Of a stretch of DNA of 64,000 nt, positions 33,573 through 42,292 are shown piece by piece. The stretch comes from CAZICM01 sp964537685 (GTDB lineage: Bacteria; Myxococcota_A; Polyangia; Polyangiales; Polyangiaceae), in contig CAZICM010000036.1 in assembly GCA_964537685.1 (NCBI GenBank), forward strand, positions 1-64,000, in the 5' to 3' direction. The position numbers were made by a program, and so were the translations under genes. The stretch's first letter is position 1, and the number at the start of each line of letters is the position of its first letter. Below the pieces are notes generated by a model. The model did no database searches. It was not told where the DNA came from and saw only the letters and a program-made list of their open reading frames with translations.

Positions 33573-34148
33573 TCAAAAACATTTCTTTGCGCAGCGCTTG
33601 TACTGACCATCGCAGGCCATCGAACAGCCATGCGTGGCACAGGCCCGTAGACAGGCTTTCCATGTCGAAGCGCAGGCGTCCGTGCACTCGGTGCCCGGAG
33701 GCAGCGCGCGGGTATCATCCGCATCGGCCGCGCCCGCGTCTTCATCGTCACCCGGATTATCCGGCGACGATCCGCTTCCCGCATCCTGCACTTGGCTAAG
33801 CGTCATCGGCGGCGGCGCAAGCACACTCGTCGGCTCGGGCACGGCCCCCTTGGGCTGCCGCTCAAAGCCCAAATCGCCCTCGTCGAAATTGCTGGAACCG
33901 CTTAACTGCCGCACCCTCAGCTTCGCGTAATCGATACGGTCGCGCGTCTGGCCAAAGGCATAAAACTTCGTCCATTCATCCCAGCACGCCCTGCGCACCA
34001 TGGGCTTGGTATTGGGATTTTGATCGAGCGCCATACAATGCTCGAAACGCACATCGCCTTCATACACAGCCCCCAAGCCGGCCCCGCATGCGCTCCCAAT
34101 CGACACCAAGAAAGCACAAGCGGCGATCGCCCAAGCTTTGGAAGGCAT
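33573..34148 (-). CDS. Cys-rich lipoprotein, hypothetical
   Basis: A 191-residue exported protein. The signal peptide ends VSIGSACG, a lipobox-like site. The middle (about 105-150) is Pro/Asp/Ser-rich and disordered. The final 40 residues hold eight Cys (for example CTDACASTWKACLRACATHGC and then CDGQYKRCAKKC), spaced as a small disulfide or metal-binding module. The start MPSKAWAI at 34148 is preferred because the longer N-terminus has no signal-like logic. No homologue known to me. It lies 44 bp before alr on the same strand. Confidence 0.75.
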   Translation of the reverse strand: MPSKAWAIAACAFLVSIGSACGAGLGAVYEGDVRFEHCMALDQNPNTKPMVRRACWDEWTKFYAFGQTRDRIDYAKLRVRQLSGSSNFDEGDLGFERQPKGAVPEPTSVLAPPPMTLSQVQDAGSGSSPDNPGDDEDAGAADADDTRALPPGTECTDACASTWKACLRACATHGCSMACDGQYKRCAKKCF

Positions 34149-34251
34149 TCGTGCGCGGCGCGTTTGGAGAGCTTGCACTTTCAACGATGATGCCGTAGTT
34201 TCCCGCGCCCGTCACATCTTTAACCCGTCACATTTCACAGGGAGCGCGCCA

Positions 34252-34368
34252 ATGTTCCTCATGCTTTCGAAGAAGTCCCGGAAACTAAATCGCAGCAAGA
34301 CCGCCAAGTTCCGCGCGAAGCTCAAGGCCAAGAACAAGGCCCGCCGGAACCGCATCTATCAGCGCTAA
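34252..34368 (+). CDS. Small highly basic protein (38 aa)
   Basis: A 38-residue peptide starting MFLMLSKKSRKLNRSKTA and ending RRNRIYQR, with about 17 Lys/Arg residues. The start at 34252 is preceded by GGGAG with 8 bp spacing. The longer open frame from 34138 is unlikely. Short Lys/Arg-rich proteins of this kind are conserved in several myxobacteria by my recollection; ribosome or nucleic-acid binding is a guess from charge. It lies between the Cys-rich lipoprotein gene (divergent) and a strong rho-independent terminator 38 bp after its stop. Confidence 0.65.
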   Translation: MFLMLSKKSRKLNRSKTAKFRAKLKAKNKARRNRIYQR

Positions 34369-34405
34369 AACAAGCAAAACGTTCAGCGCTAAATATCAAA
34401 ATATC

Positions 34406-34442
34406 AAAAAGCCGCCTTCTCCCAAGAGAAAGCGGCTTTTTT
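34406..34442 (+). terminator. Rho-independent terminator, possibly bidirectional
   Basis: Stem AAAAAGCCGC pairs with GCGGCTTTTTT (34432-34442) through an inner CTTCTC/GAGAAAG stem and a small loop. It is followed by a T run on the plus strand and preceded by an A run, so it can serve both the small basic gene (plus) and mglA (minus) whose ends converge here. Confidence 0.85.
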
Positions 34443-34466
34443 CATGCCGTCTGTAGACCTGACAGC

Positions 34467-35057
34467 TTAAGGCCCGCTCTTGCGCAGCTCGGTCAGCACC
34501 AGCTTCGCCACAGCCTTCAGCGTATCGAACACACCCACGCCCGTACGCGCAATCCCTTCGAAATCGGGCACGGCCGCCGGATTGAGCAACTGCCGAAGCT
34601 CCTCCACCGAAGCAATCTCCGGCAGATCCCGCTTGTTGTACTGAATCACAAAAGGAATGCGATCGAGCACATAACCCTGCTCCGACAAATTCGTCCGCAG
34701 ATTCTCGATCGACTCCTGATTGGCCTCGATACGCCCGATCTGCGAATCGGCCACGAACACAACGCCATCCACACCCTTCAGAATCAGCTTGCGGCTCGCG
34801 TCGTAGAACACCTGCCCCGGCACCGTATACAGATGAAACCGCGTCTTAAACCCGCGGATTTCACCCAAAGCCAGAGGAAGAAAATCGAAAAAGAGCGTGC
34901 GGTCCGTCTCCGTCGCGAGCGAAATCATCTTGCCTTTCGCTTCCGGATTCGTGCGCTCGTAGATGTACTGCAGGTTCGTCGTCTTGCCGCACAAACCAGG
35001 GCCGTAATAGACGATTTTGCAGTTGATCTCGCGCGCCATGTAATTGATGAAACTCAT
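34467..35057 (-). CDS. mglA: MglA, Ras-like polarity GTPase
   Basis: A 196-residue Ras-superfamily GTPase that sets the leading pole for gliding and twitching motility in Myxococcus, switched by MglB. It starts SFINY-AREINCKIVYYGPGLCGKTTNLQYIY, with the P-loop GPGLCGKTT, and has TETDRTLFFDFLPL, YTVPGQVFYDASRKLILKGVDGVVFVADSQ (with the switch Gln) and NKRDLPE. Length equals the Myxococcus protein. It follows mglB by 11 bp, the standard mglBA order, so both are expressed together. Confidence 0.96.
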   Translation of the reverse strand: MSFINYMAREINCKIVYYGPGLCGKTTNLQYIYERTNPEAKGKMISLATETDRTLFFDFLPLALGEIRGFKTRFHLYTVPGQVFYDASRKLILKGVDGVVFVADSQIGRIEANQESIENLRTNLSEQGYVLDRIPFVIQYNKRDLPEIASVEELRQLLNPAAVPDFEGIARTGVGVFDTLKAVAKLVLTELRKSGP

Positions 35058-35068
35058 TGCGCGCGCTC

Positions 35069-35560
35069 CTAATCGTTAAAGAGGTTGTTGATGTCGTCGT
35101 CGGTAATGTCTGGGAACGGCGACTCCAGACCGGGCTCGGACACTTTCTTCAGCAGCATCTCAAAGATGTGGTTTAGCTCTTCGCTGGCTCTTTTCACGCG
35201 GAGACGCACAAGGCCCAGGCTCGACTTCGAATCGAAAATCACAACGAGGATGACGCGGTTGCCAACGAGCTGAATATGAATGTTCGCCCGTTCGCCTTCG
35301 TGAAACTGCGTCGTAAACTCGTTTTCCTTGAGGATTTTCGCGATTCCGCCCGTGGCCGCGATATTGCCCGCCGTAAGCGATGCAAGCGAAGTCGTGTCCA
35401 AATCGCTCACATCACCGGCCGCAGCGATCAACTGCCCGTTTTTATCGACAATGAAGACAACTTTCGCATTGGCATCTTTGACGAGGCGGTTCACCACTTC
35501 TTGGATTTGGTTGAACTCCTCCTCGTACATCACCATTTGAGGATTGGGATTACCGGCCAT
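35069..35560 (-). CDS. mglB: MglB, roadblock/LC7 GTPase-activating protein for MglA
   Basis: A 163-residue Roadblock/LC7 domain protein. It has VNRLVKDANAKVVFIVDKNGQLIAAAGDV and LASLTAGNIAATGGIAKIL, then FDSKSSLGLVRLRVKRASEELN, the known MglB pattern, with an acidic tail ending DDINNLFND. MglB acts as the GAP for MglA at the lagging pole. ATG 35560 is preceded by GGAGGAAAG, a strong ribosome site, so the longer frame to 35782 is not used. Confidence 0.95.
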   Translation of the reverse strand: MAGNPNPQMVMYEEEFNQIQEVVNRLVKDANAKVVFIVDKNGQLIAAAGDVSDLDTTSLASLTAGNIAATGGIAKILKENEFTTQFHEGERANIHIQLVGNRVILVVIFDSKSSLGLVRLRVKRASEELNHIFEMLLKKVSEPGLESPFPDITDDDINNLFND

Positions 35561-35809
35561 CTTTCCTCCGCCAGCGCAGTGCCTTGTTTCGATGGATGCG
35601 ATGTGGCGCGATGAGCTTTTGTGCGCAGTGCTGGAGAGGTTGTCCTCTTCCCTGCGGCTGCACATGTAATGGTCGCGCCGCCCTTCACGAGAGACTCGTA
35701 AAAAAGGGGCGCCGCGAATACACCTTGTTTCTATCCGAAGCGGGCGCCCTAGAGCAAGGCGCGAGCGAGACATGCCGATCATTTCCGGCTAGGCTCGCGC
35801 CCAGACCGC

Positions 35810-36397
35810 ATGGGGATATTTTTAGTTTTTCTGGTGCCGATCGCCCTGGGCTTTGGCTTGATTCTGCTAATCGCCCGCTATTCCCCCAATGTTCCCCGCA
35901 CCGCGCCCTTAAAACCCGGGCAGCTTTTGGATGACCGGCCCGAGATCACGCCCGACGAATTCGTCGACCTCATCAACGATTTGCTCAAAGCCCTTGGCCT
36001 GGAGACGGTTTTTTCTTCAGCAGGCACGGGCGGCATTGTGGACGTGACCGCGCGCGATCCCCGGCCTGTCACGGGAGGGCGGATTTTATTTCATGCAACG
36101 CCCGTCCTGGGAGCGCAGGTCGACGCGGTCGATGTGCTTGGTTTTGCGGAAAGCGTGCGCGGCGATATGGGCGCACTGAAGGGAATTTACATCGCGCTCG
36201 CGGGCTTCACCGAAGAGGCCCACGCGGGCATACGCTCGAGCCCGGCGCCCGTCGATTTGGTGGACGGCGCAAAACTGTTTGAGCTCATACGAGAACACCT
36301 GCCTGGCCGCGCAGAAGAACTCCAAGCCTACCGGGGCTTCGATCGCGTGGCATCGCGGCACGCGCGCGCGGGACGCGAAGAGGAGCGTTTGGCATGA
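35810..36397 (+). CDS. Membrane-anchored, degenerate Mrr-like restriction-endonuclease-fold protein
   Basis: A 195-residue protein with one N-terminal membrane helix (about 2-24) and a PD-(D/E)xK-like domain. The stretches PDEFVDLINDLLKALGLETV, GGIVDVTARDP and RILFHATPV, then YIALAGFTEEAHAGIRSSPAPVDLVDGAKLFELIREHL follow the Mrr catalytic-domain layout. The Asp of GGxxDVxA is present, but the (E/Q)xK strand reads FHATP, so the Lys is missing and cleavage is doubtful. Its stop overlaps the start of the large DUF3857 gene (ATGA), so it is probably an accessory of that protein. Confidence 0.72.
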   Translation: MGIFLVFLVPIALGFGLILLIARYSPNVPRTAPLKPGQLLDDRPEITPDEFVDLINDLLKALGLETVFSSAGTGGIVDVTARDPRPVTGGRILFHATPVLGAQVDAVDVLGFAESVRGDMGALKGIYIALAGFTEEAHAGIRSSPAPVDLVDGAKLFELIREHLPGRAEELQAYRGFDRVASRHARAGREEERLA

Positions 36398-39300
36398 ACA
36401 GGCGGAAGCTCGCGGCCATCGTGCCGTTTGGAATTCTTCTGGGCCTCGCGCCTTCCTTTGCGCAGGCCGACGGCGGCGCCATCCACGCCGATGTCGAACG
36501 CGCCATTTCAGCGCTCAAACAAGCCAAAGGCCCCGAAGCCTACGCGGCCCTCCGCGAAGTGTGGCGCACCTGGGATCGGGGCAATCCCCAGCATGTCGAA
36601 GAAGCCATCGCGGCCTACGCGCAAGATCCCAAAACCGAAGCGCCGCTTAAGGTTTACGCCGAACTTTTACAAGCCTACGCGCGCCGCCGCAGAGGCGATT
36701 TGGAAGGCGCCGTCACCCACATTCAGCGCCTTGGATTTGTGCATCAGTGGCTTACGGCCGGCCCATTTGAAAACGAAAACAAATCGGGCTTTACCCAAGC
36801 CTATGCGCCCGAACAAGAGCTCGGCGAACCCATCAGCGCCTCGCGCACCTACGACGGAAAAGAACGCGCCGTGCGATGGAGGCTCCCTCCCCAGGCGCCC
36901 GTCTTTGGATGGTTCGATTTCGGCGAATCGATAAGGCCGCGCGAAAATATCTGCGCCTACGCATCGACGTACATCAAGGCCAAGGATGCCTCGGCCCCTC
37001 CCCGGCCCATCAGCATTTGGGCCGGCGCATCGGGCGCCTACAAAGTCTTTTGGAACGAAAAGAGCGTGCTCGAGGACAGCGGATACCGAAGCCTCGATAT
37101 CGATCGCAGCGTCACCGTTCAAACCCTGCTTCCCGGCCCCAACCGGCTCACCATCAAAGTCTGCGGAACAGGCGATGCGCCTAAGTTTTCGCTGCGCCTG
37201 GGCGATGCATCGGGCGCCCCCGCAGAGGGCCTCGTGGTGGATGCCGCTTTTGATGTGCAGACCCAGCGCCCGGCCGGCTTTAAAGCTCCGGCGCCCGTTC
37301 AAAGCAAAGTGCAGGGGCCTCTCCAAGCCTTTGAAACAGCCATCGCCGGCAAAAATCCGCCCCCCAGCGCGCTCGAAGGCTTTGCCCGCTATCTCGCCGT
37401 GACCGGAGGCGATTCCGATACGGAACACAAAGGCCGCGACCTCGCCCGGAGAGCCGCCGAAGCCGAGCCAACGGTAGCCCGCCTGCTGCTCGCGGGAGAA
37501 CTCGCCGAAGACCGCAACCAACAGAGCGAATGGGTCGAAAAAGCCTCCGAAAAAGCCTCGCCCAGCGATCTCAATGTCCTTCTGGCCAAGGCCCGCCTCG
37601 CCGCCACATCCGTCAACTTCCGCGATGCCGTGCCGATCTTTCAGCAGATCCTCGCCGTCGAACCCGATCACACCGGCGCCACGCTGGGCCTGGTCGATCT
37701 CTATATCGAAGCGGGCCTATCGCGCATGGCCATGGCATCGCTTGAAAAATCCCTCGCTCAAAATCCCTACAGCGTGGCCCTGCTCCGCGCCTACAGCGAA
37801 CGGCTGCGCACCCTGGGCCGCGACACCGACGCCTCGGAAGTGGAAGCCCGCTATGCCGCGCTTCGCTTCGACGACTCGAGCTTTTTAAGTTCCATGGTCG
37901 ATTTGGCCGTCGCCCGCAGGGATACGCCCGGCGCCGAACGCTGGCTCGAACGCTTTATGCGCGGCGAATCCGATTCATCGTGGTCGAGGGTCGTCGCGGC
38001 CCGCACCTACCGGGCGCTCGGCCAGAAAGACCGGGCATTGGCCACCTACAAACAAGCCCTGGCGATGGCGCCCGAAGACATCGGCACCCTGCGCGCCCTA
38101 TCGGACTTGTACGGCGAAGAAGGCAAGCGCGAAGAACAGCTTAAACTCCTGCGCCAAATCCTCACGCTCAGCCCCCAAGAAAAAGACGTACGCGAATACG
38201 TCGAGCATATCGAACCGCCCAAACCCCGCGCCGACGAAGCCTATGCCTGGGCGCCCGAACGCTTCTTGCCCCTATCCAAAGTGCCTCAAAAAGAAGGCTA
38301 TCCCCGCCAAACCCTGCGCGACCTCAACGTCACCACCGTCTTTGAAAACGGCCTGTCATCGAGCTTCCGGCAAATCGTCTTTCAGCCCCTCTCGGACGAA
38401 GGCGCGGCGCAGGCCCGCCAGTACCCGATATCGTTTCAAGGCGACCGGCAAATCGTCACCCTGCGCGCGGCCAAAGTGTACCGGGGAGGCTCGCTCAGCC
38501 GCGTCGATGAAGCCGTCGAGAGCGGCGAAACAGGCGCCAACAATCCGGCCCTCGCCATGTACAGCTCTCAGCGCACCTTTTATGTCACCTTTCCCCGTTT
38601 ATCGGCAGGCGATGTCGTCGAGCTTAGGCTGCGCGTAGAAGACGTATCTCCCCGCAATGAAATTGCCGACTATTACGGCGAGATTGAGTACATGCAGAGC
38701 GACGAGCCCCTGGCCAACCGCGAATATGTACTGATTACCCCCAAAAAGAAGAATTTTCATATATACGCCTCGCCCCTCCCCGGCCTTGTGCGTGAAACCA
38801 AGGAAGAAGGGGACCAGCGTATTTTCCGTTTTAGCGCGGCCAGCGTTCCCCCTCTTGGTCCTGAGCCCGCGATGCCTCCCTGGCCCAGTGTGTTGGCTCA
38901 GGTTCATGTCTCCACCTTTGACACCTGGGATGAAGTGGGCGCTTGGTACTGGGGCCTTTCCAAGGAAAAGCTGGATGTCGACGATGAAGTTCGGGCCAAG
39001 GTAAAAGAGATCACCAAAGGCTTGAAGACCGAGCGGGAAAAAATCAAAGCGGTTTATAATTACGTCACCCGGCTCCGCTATGTGGCGCTGGAATTTGGAA
39101 TTGAAGGCATACGGCCCCGGCGCTGCGCGCTGACGATGGCGAGAGGCTGGGGAGATTGCAAAGACAAGGCGACGGTCATTGTAACGATGCTTCGAGAGCT
39201 GGGCATCCCCGCCACCTTGGTATTGGTACGCACGGGCATGCGGGGAGATATCGAAAGCAAACCCGCGAGCCTAGCGCCCTTCGATCATGCCATTGCCTAT

Positions 39301-40083
39301 GTTCCCTCCCAGGATCTCTATTTAGATGGGACAGCCGAACACACAGGCATCGACGAACTCCCTCTCTTTGATCGGGGAGCCTTTGCGCTACAAGTCAACG
39401 AAGGCAAGCCCAAACTGGTACGTTTACCCCAGCCGCCGCCTGAGCAAAGCAATGTCAAGCGCAAGATCGAAGTCGCGCTGGGGGCCGAGGGAACGGGCCA
39501 AGTCACCATCGACGCGGACATCACGGGTGTCTATGCGGCCGACTACCGGGCCCGTTATATTGCCGAGGGCACGAGACGGGAGCGGGTGACACGGGACTTA
39601 TCGGGTGAATTTGGGACCTTGGAATTGCAAGCGGGCAAAACTGGCCTAGAGATGAACAACCTGGACGACGCCGAACAGCCTGTTCATTGGAAAGTCCGTG
39701 GGAAAGCGCAAAGCTTTGCGCGCAAAGAAGGCCAAAGCTTCTCGCTGCCTGCGGCGCCTGTGATGGACTTGGCGCAGAAATACGCCTCATTATCGACCCG
39801 CAAGCTGGATGTTGTTCTTGGGGCCCTCACGATGCGGGAAGACGAATGGGTGGTAAAGCTGGCCCCTGGGATAAGAGCGGCGCGGGTACCTTTGGCGCTG
39901 GCAAAAGACACACCCTTTGGCAGTTTTGAGATGAGCGTGGAGCAGAGCGCGGGCAAAATTGTAGTGAAGAGCAAGCTCATCTTAAAGAAAGCGGTGATTG
40001 CGGCTGCGGATTACGATGCATGGCGATTGTTTTGCGAATCGGTGGATCGGGCCTTTGGGCAGCGTATTGTGATATCCAAATGA
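36394..40083 (+). CDS. TPR / DUF3857 / transglutaminase-like exported protein
   Basis: A 1229-residue exported protein with a signal peptide ending PSFAQA (about residue 25). N-terminal part (about 30-370): helical pairs plus a beta-rich region with PISIWAGASGAYKVFWN. TPR array at about 385-620 (e.g. AVEPDHTGATLGLVDLYIEAGL, AMAPEDIGTLRALSDLYGEEGKREEQL split). DUF3857 at about 640-800 and a transglutaminase-like domain at about 880-1000 with the triad Cys in GWGDCKDKA (about 921), His in FDHAIAYV and Asp in LYLDGTAE. A beta-rich C-terminus follows. Likely envelope protein; substrate unknown. Coupled to its upstream and downstream genes by ATGA overlaps. Confidence 0.9.
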   Translation: MNRRKLAAIVPFGILLGLAPSFAQADGGAIHADVERAISALKQAKGPEAYAALREVWRTWDRGNPQHVEEAIAAYAQDPKTEAPLKVYAELLQAYARRRRGDLEGAVTHIQRLGFVHQWLTAGPFENENKSGFTQAYAPEQELGEPISASRTYDGKERAVRWRLPPQAPVFGWFDFGESIRPRENICAYASTYIKAKDASAPPRPISIWAGASGAYKVFWNEKSVLEDSGYRSLDIDRSVTVQTLLPGPNRLTIKVCGTGDAPKFSLRLGDASGAPAEGLVVDAAFDVQTQRPAGFKAPAPVQSKVQGPLQAFETAIAGKNPPPSALEGFARYLAVTGGDSDTEHKGRDLARRAAEAEPTVARLLLAGELAEDRNQQSEWVEKASEKASPSDLNVLLAKARLAATSVNFRDAVPIFQQILAVEPDHTGATLGLVDLYIEAGLSRMAMASLEKSLAQNPYSVALLRAYSERLRTLGRDTDASEVEARYAALRFDDSSFLSSMVDLAVARRDTPGAERWLERFMRGESDSSWSRVVAARTYRALGQKDRALATYKQALAMAPEDIGTLRALSDLYGEEGKREEQLKLLRQILTLSPQEKDVREYVEHIEPPKPRADEAYAWAPERFLPLSKVPQKEGYPRQTLRDLNVTTVFENGLSSSFRQIVFQPLSDEGAAQARQYPISFQGDRQIVTLRAAKVYRGGSLSRVDEAVESGETGANNPALAMYSSQRTFYVTFPRLSAGDVVELRLRVEDVSPRNEIADYYGEIEYMQSDEPLANREYVLITPKKKNFHIYASPLPGLVRETKEEGDQRIFRFSAASVPPLGPEPAMPPWPSVLAQVHVSTFDTWDEVGAWYWGLSKEKLDVDDEVRAKVKEITKGLKTEREKIKAVYNYVTRLRYVALEFGIEGIRPRRCALTMARGWGDCKDKATVIVTMLRELGIPATLVLVRTGMRGDIESKPASLAPFDHAIAYVPSQDLYLDGTAEHTGIDELPLFDRGAFALQVNEGKPKLVRLPQPPPEQSNVKRKIEVALGAEGTGQVTIDADITGVYAADYRARYIAEGTRRERVTRDLSGEFGTLELQAGKTGLEMNNLDDAEQPVHWKVRGKAQSFARKEGQSFSLPAAPVMDLAQKYASLSTRKLDVVLGALTMREDEWVVKLAPGIRAARVPLALAKDTPFGSFEMSVEQSAGKIVVKSKLILKKAVIAAADYDAWRLFCESVDRAFGQRIVISK

Positions 40084-40334
40084 GCGGAGAAGGCGAGCAG
40101 GGCATCGAGCTTCCCGAGGGCGTGTTATGTGTGCGCCAAGGTCCTGGGGGCAATTGTTCATCGGCAGGAAGCGCCATTGATATTTTGTTTTACAGCAGTT
40201 TATTGCTGGGAGCGATATCGGTAGCGCTGGCGGCTGCCTTTCCACCGGCGCCTCCCCCACCTCCATCTTCTCCGTCCCCACCTCCGCCGGATGATACGGA
40301 CAAAGAGGGAGAGCGAAAGCCGGATGCGGCTTGA
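40080..40334 (+). CDS. Small membrane protein with proline-rich tail
   Basis: An 84-residue protein starting MSGEGEQGIELPEG at ATG 40080, which overlaps the DUF3857 gene stop. Has CVRQGPGGNCSSAGSA, one membrane helix (ILFYSSLLLGAISVALAAAF), and a tail of Pro/Ser runs (PPPPPSSPSPPPPDD) ending in Lys/Asp. The topology and partner are unknown. It lies in the coupled run Mrr-like - DUF3857 - this gene, followed 12 bp later by the phytochelatin-synthase-like gene, so the four are probably one operon. Confidence 0.6.
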   Translation: MSGEGEQGIELPEGVLCVRQGPGGNCSSAGSAIDILFYSSLLLGAISVALAAAFPPAPPPPPSSPSPPPPDDTDKEGERKPDAA

Positions 40335-40346
40335 TGGGGGATTGGG

Positions 40347-41105
40347 ATGATGCGCAAGGTGATCAAAAGGGGGCTAATAGGACTGGGCGTATTCCTCCTG
40401 CTGGTGAGCGGATTATTTGGCTTTTTCTACTGGAGAATCTCGCATCCTGCACACAACCGGCTGCCGCTTCCGGAAGAGCTAATTTCATTGGAATCGCCTG
40501 AAGGCAAGGCGCTGCTGGACCAGAGTGACGCAAAAGCCGACGCGGAAGCGCTCATCAAGCATTTTCAGCGGCAGCAAAAAGCGAGTTGGTGTGGAGTAGC
40601 GAGCGCGGTCATCGTGCTGAACGCGATAGACGCGAAGGCATTGGATAGCCAAGACGATTTTTTTAATGAATGCACGGCCCGGACCCGGACATGGTTACAG
40701 ATTACCTTTGGAGGGATGCCGATAGAAGCCTTGGCGGGCCTGCTTCAATGCCATGGGGTAAAAGCGAGCCATCAATTTGCGGAGAGCACATCGCTGGAGC
40801 GATTTAGAGAGACGGCGCTTGAAAACATGCGCAATCCTCGGGATTTTTTGATTGTGAACTACAGCCGCGGAGCGGTGGGGCAAGAGGAAACGGGGCATAT
40901 ATCGCCGGTAGCTGCGTATCATGCGGGCAGCGATCGATTTTTGATTTTGGATGTAGCGGACTATAAATATCCCCCTGTATGGGTCAAGGCGGAGAAGCTG
41001 TTTGCGGCGATGGGGACGGCGGATTCGTCGTCTGGGCATTCGCGGGGGTATGTGGTGGTGAGCCTCAGCCAAACCCCCCGCCAAACCCACCTCACACCGA
41101 AATGA
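40347..41105 (+). CDS. Phytochelatin synthase-like protein
   Basis: A 252-residue papain-fold protein. It has a membrane helix (about 8-29) and then the family triad: Cys82 in KASWCGVASAVIVLNAI, His184 in TGHISPVAAYH, and Asp202 in FLILDVADYKYPPVWV, each in the classic PCS setting (CGLAS, GHFSPIGGYH, LILDVARFKYPPHWV). Bacterial half-length members hydrolyse glutathione or gamma-Glu-Cys bonds and may make phytochelatin in metal stress. The N-terminal anchor suggests periplasmic facing. A fragment of a second copy lies at about 42293-42370. Last gene of the coupled run. Confidence 0.9.
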   Translation: MMRKVIKRGLIGLGVFLLLVSGLFGFFYWRISHPAHNRLPLPEELISLESPEGKALLDQSDAKADAEALIKHFQRQQKASWCGVASAVIVLNAIDAKALDSQDDFFNECTARTRTWLQITFGGMPIEALAGLLQCHGVKASHQFAESTSLERFRETALENMRNPRDFLIVNYSRGAVGQEETGHISPVAAYHAGSDRFLILDVADYKYPPVWVKAEKLFAAMGTADSSSGHSRGYVVVSLSQTPRQTHLTPK

Positions 41106-41261
41106 TCTTCCCCCGTTTTCGTGACCAGTTGCCTTACGTGATCGAACTTTGCGTGGGAGATTCCAGCCATATTTGCTTGAAATTCGAATGCTCTTGAGCG
41201 AAATGTCGAATGCCCTCAGAAAACATGTTTTTTGTTCTAGGAGATCTTTGGGGTTTAGGGG
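41106..41261. other. Intergenic region 5' to the small ORF
   Basis: Between the phytochelatin-synthase gene and the small ORF at 41262. I see no gene, no clear terminator and no long repeat. The AGAAAACATGTTTTTTGTTCT stretch around 41218 holds AAAACATGTTTT, a perfect 12-bp palindrome at 41220-41231, of unknown use. Confidence 0.4.
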
Positions 41262-41456
41262 ATGGCCCCGCTTTTGTTGCCCGCACGAGCACGCCTGGGC
41301 ACCTTAAAACTCACCTTATGCGTGTCTATCAAAACGGGGGAAGATCGCTTCACCAGGCTTTGTATCGGCGAGCGCAAACGAAACAATGGAGCTTATGTGA
41401 GGTTGCGGCATGCCCGCCCGATAGACGACCATTGCGGGACTGAGCAAAGGAAGTGA
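41262..41456 (+). CDS. Small hypothetical protein (64 aa)
   Basis: A 64-residue ORF ending 1 bp before the HExxH gene start. The second half (LKLTLCVSIKTGEDRFTRLC and IGERKRNNGAYVRLRHARP) has the look of true protein, and its stop codon lies within the ribosome region (AAGGAAGTGACATG) of the next gene, the arrangement expected for an operon. The start is uncertain and the family is unknown. It could also be the degenerate tail of an older gene. Confidence 0.4.
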   Translation: MAPLLLPARARLGTLKLTLCVSIKTGEDRFTRLCIGERKRNNGAYVRLRHARPIDDHCGTEQRK

Positions 41457-41457
41457 C

Positions 41458-42291
41458 ATGAACCACCGCGCTGTTTACGAGAGACTTCTTTCCCCTGAAA
41501 ACGAGCCCGCGCTGCTCGATCTGCTAAAAGAACAAAGAGTGATGTCGCTGGTGCGGGCCCGCAACGCTTCGGTACGCCGAGATCATAGCCCACCCTATAT
41601 TTTCATGATTGTTGACGCCGACCAGGGCATCTCCGCGCACTGCACCGGTGTTTTTGTTCGGGTGGGCAGCCTGGTCGCCGAGCAGGGGGACACGCCGTTC
41701 TATTTGCCAACCATTGCGGTTTCGGCGCTCGCGGCCGCGCCGGGCGGATGCGGCGATGCTGCACTTCAGCATGAACTGCTGCATCTCAAGGATATGCTCG
41801 CGATTATCGAACGCGATTCTGGTTATCCACAGCGCGTTCATGACTATGGTATGAGCAACACGTCCGACCCGGCGCTGTTGGCGCAAACCGTTGACCTGGA
41901 GGTTTTTAAACTCTTTATGCTTGAACCGCAGGCGTTTGCGCTCGACTATGCAAACGGCGAGACGGCGCTGGATATCCCACTGTTGGGACGGCTTATTCGG
42001 ATCGCCTGCGACACGCAGGAAGAGTTTGTTCACCATCGTATCGCCGAGTACGTTGCCGGGTTCGAGCGCCGGCTGTGCGAACGCCATCCCGCGGAGAAGG
42101 AGCGGATTCACACGGAATTCGAGCGGGCGGTCGATCATTATGGCTACGCGCTTCTAGGCCCATCCGCCTATCGCCGGACGGCGGAGATCAACGCCGGCTT
42201 GGTTGAGAAGATACTGGACCCGAGGCGCTGGGTCAGGGTGAAGGGCGCCTCCAATTCCATGCCCCAGGACGGCGGGACGGTGGAAAGATAG
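41458..42291 (+). CDS. Hypothetical protein with HExxH motif
   Basis: A 277-residue cytosolic protein I do not recognise. It carries HELLH at residues 105-109, preceded by AALQ and followed by LKDMLAIIERD, a setting typical of zincin metallopeptidases. A third ligand cannot be assigned with confidence. The rest is mixed, with a Glu/Arg-rich C-terminal helix (FERRLCERHPAEKERIHTEFERA). Start ATG 41458 follows AAGGAAG. Codon use (more GCG/GCC with CTG) differs slightly from the neighbours, suggesting transfer. It sits in a decayed stretch between a phytochelatin-synthase gene and its fragment. Confidence 0.65.
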   Translation: MNHRAVYERLLSPENEPALLDLLKEQRVMSLVRARNASVRRDHSPPYIFMIVDADQGISAHCTGVFVRVGSLVAEQGDTPFYLPTIAVSALAAAPGGCGDAALQHELLHLKDMLAIIERDSGYPQRVHDYGMSNTSDPALLAQTVDLEVFKLFMLEPQAFALDYANGETALDIPLLGRLIRIACDTQEEFVHHRIAEYVAGFERRLCERHPAEKERIHTEFERAVDHYGYALLGPSAYRRTAEINAGLVEKILDPRRWVRVKGASNSMPQDGGTVER

Positions 42292-42292
42292 C

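Noticed and set aside
36667..37671. Long antisense frame (334 residues) opposite the DUF3857 gene
   Set aside because: Gly/Arg/Ala-rich shadow of a GC-biased gene; no domain or ribosome site.
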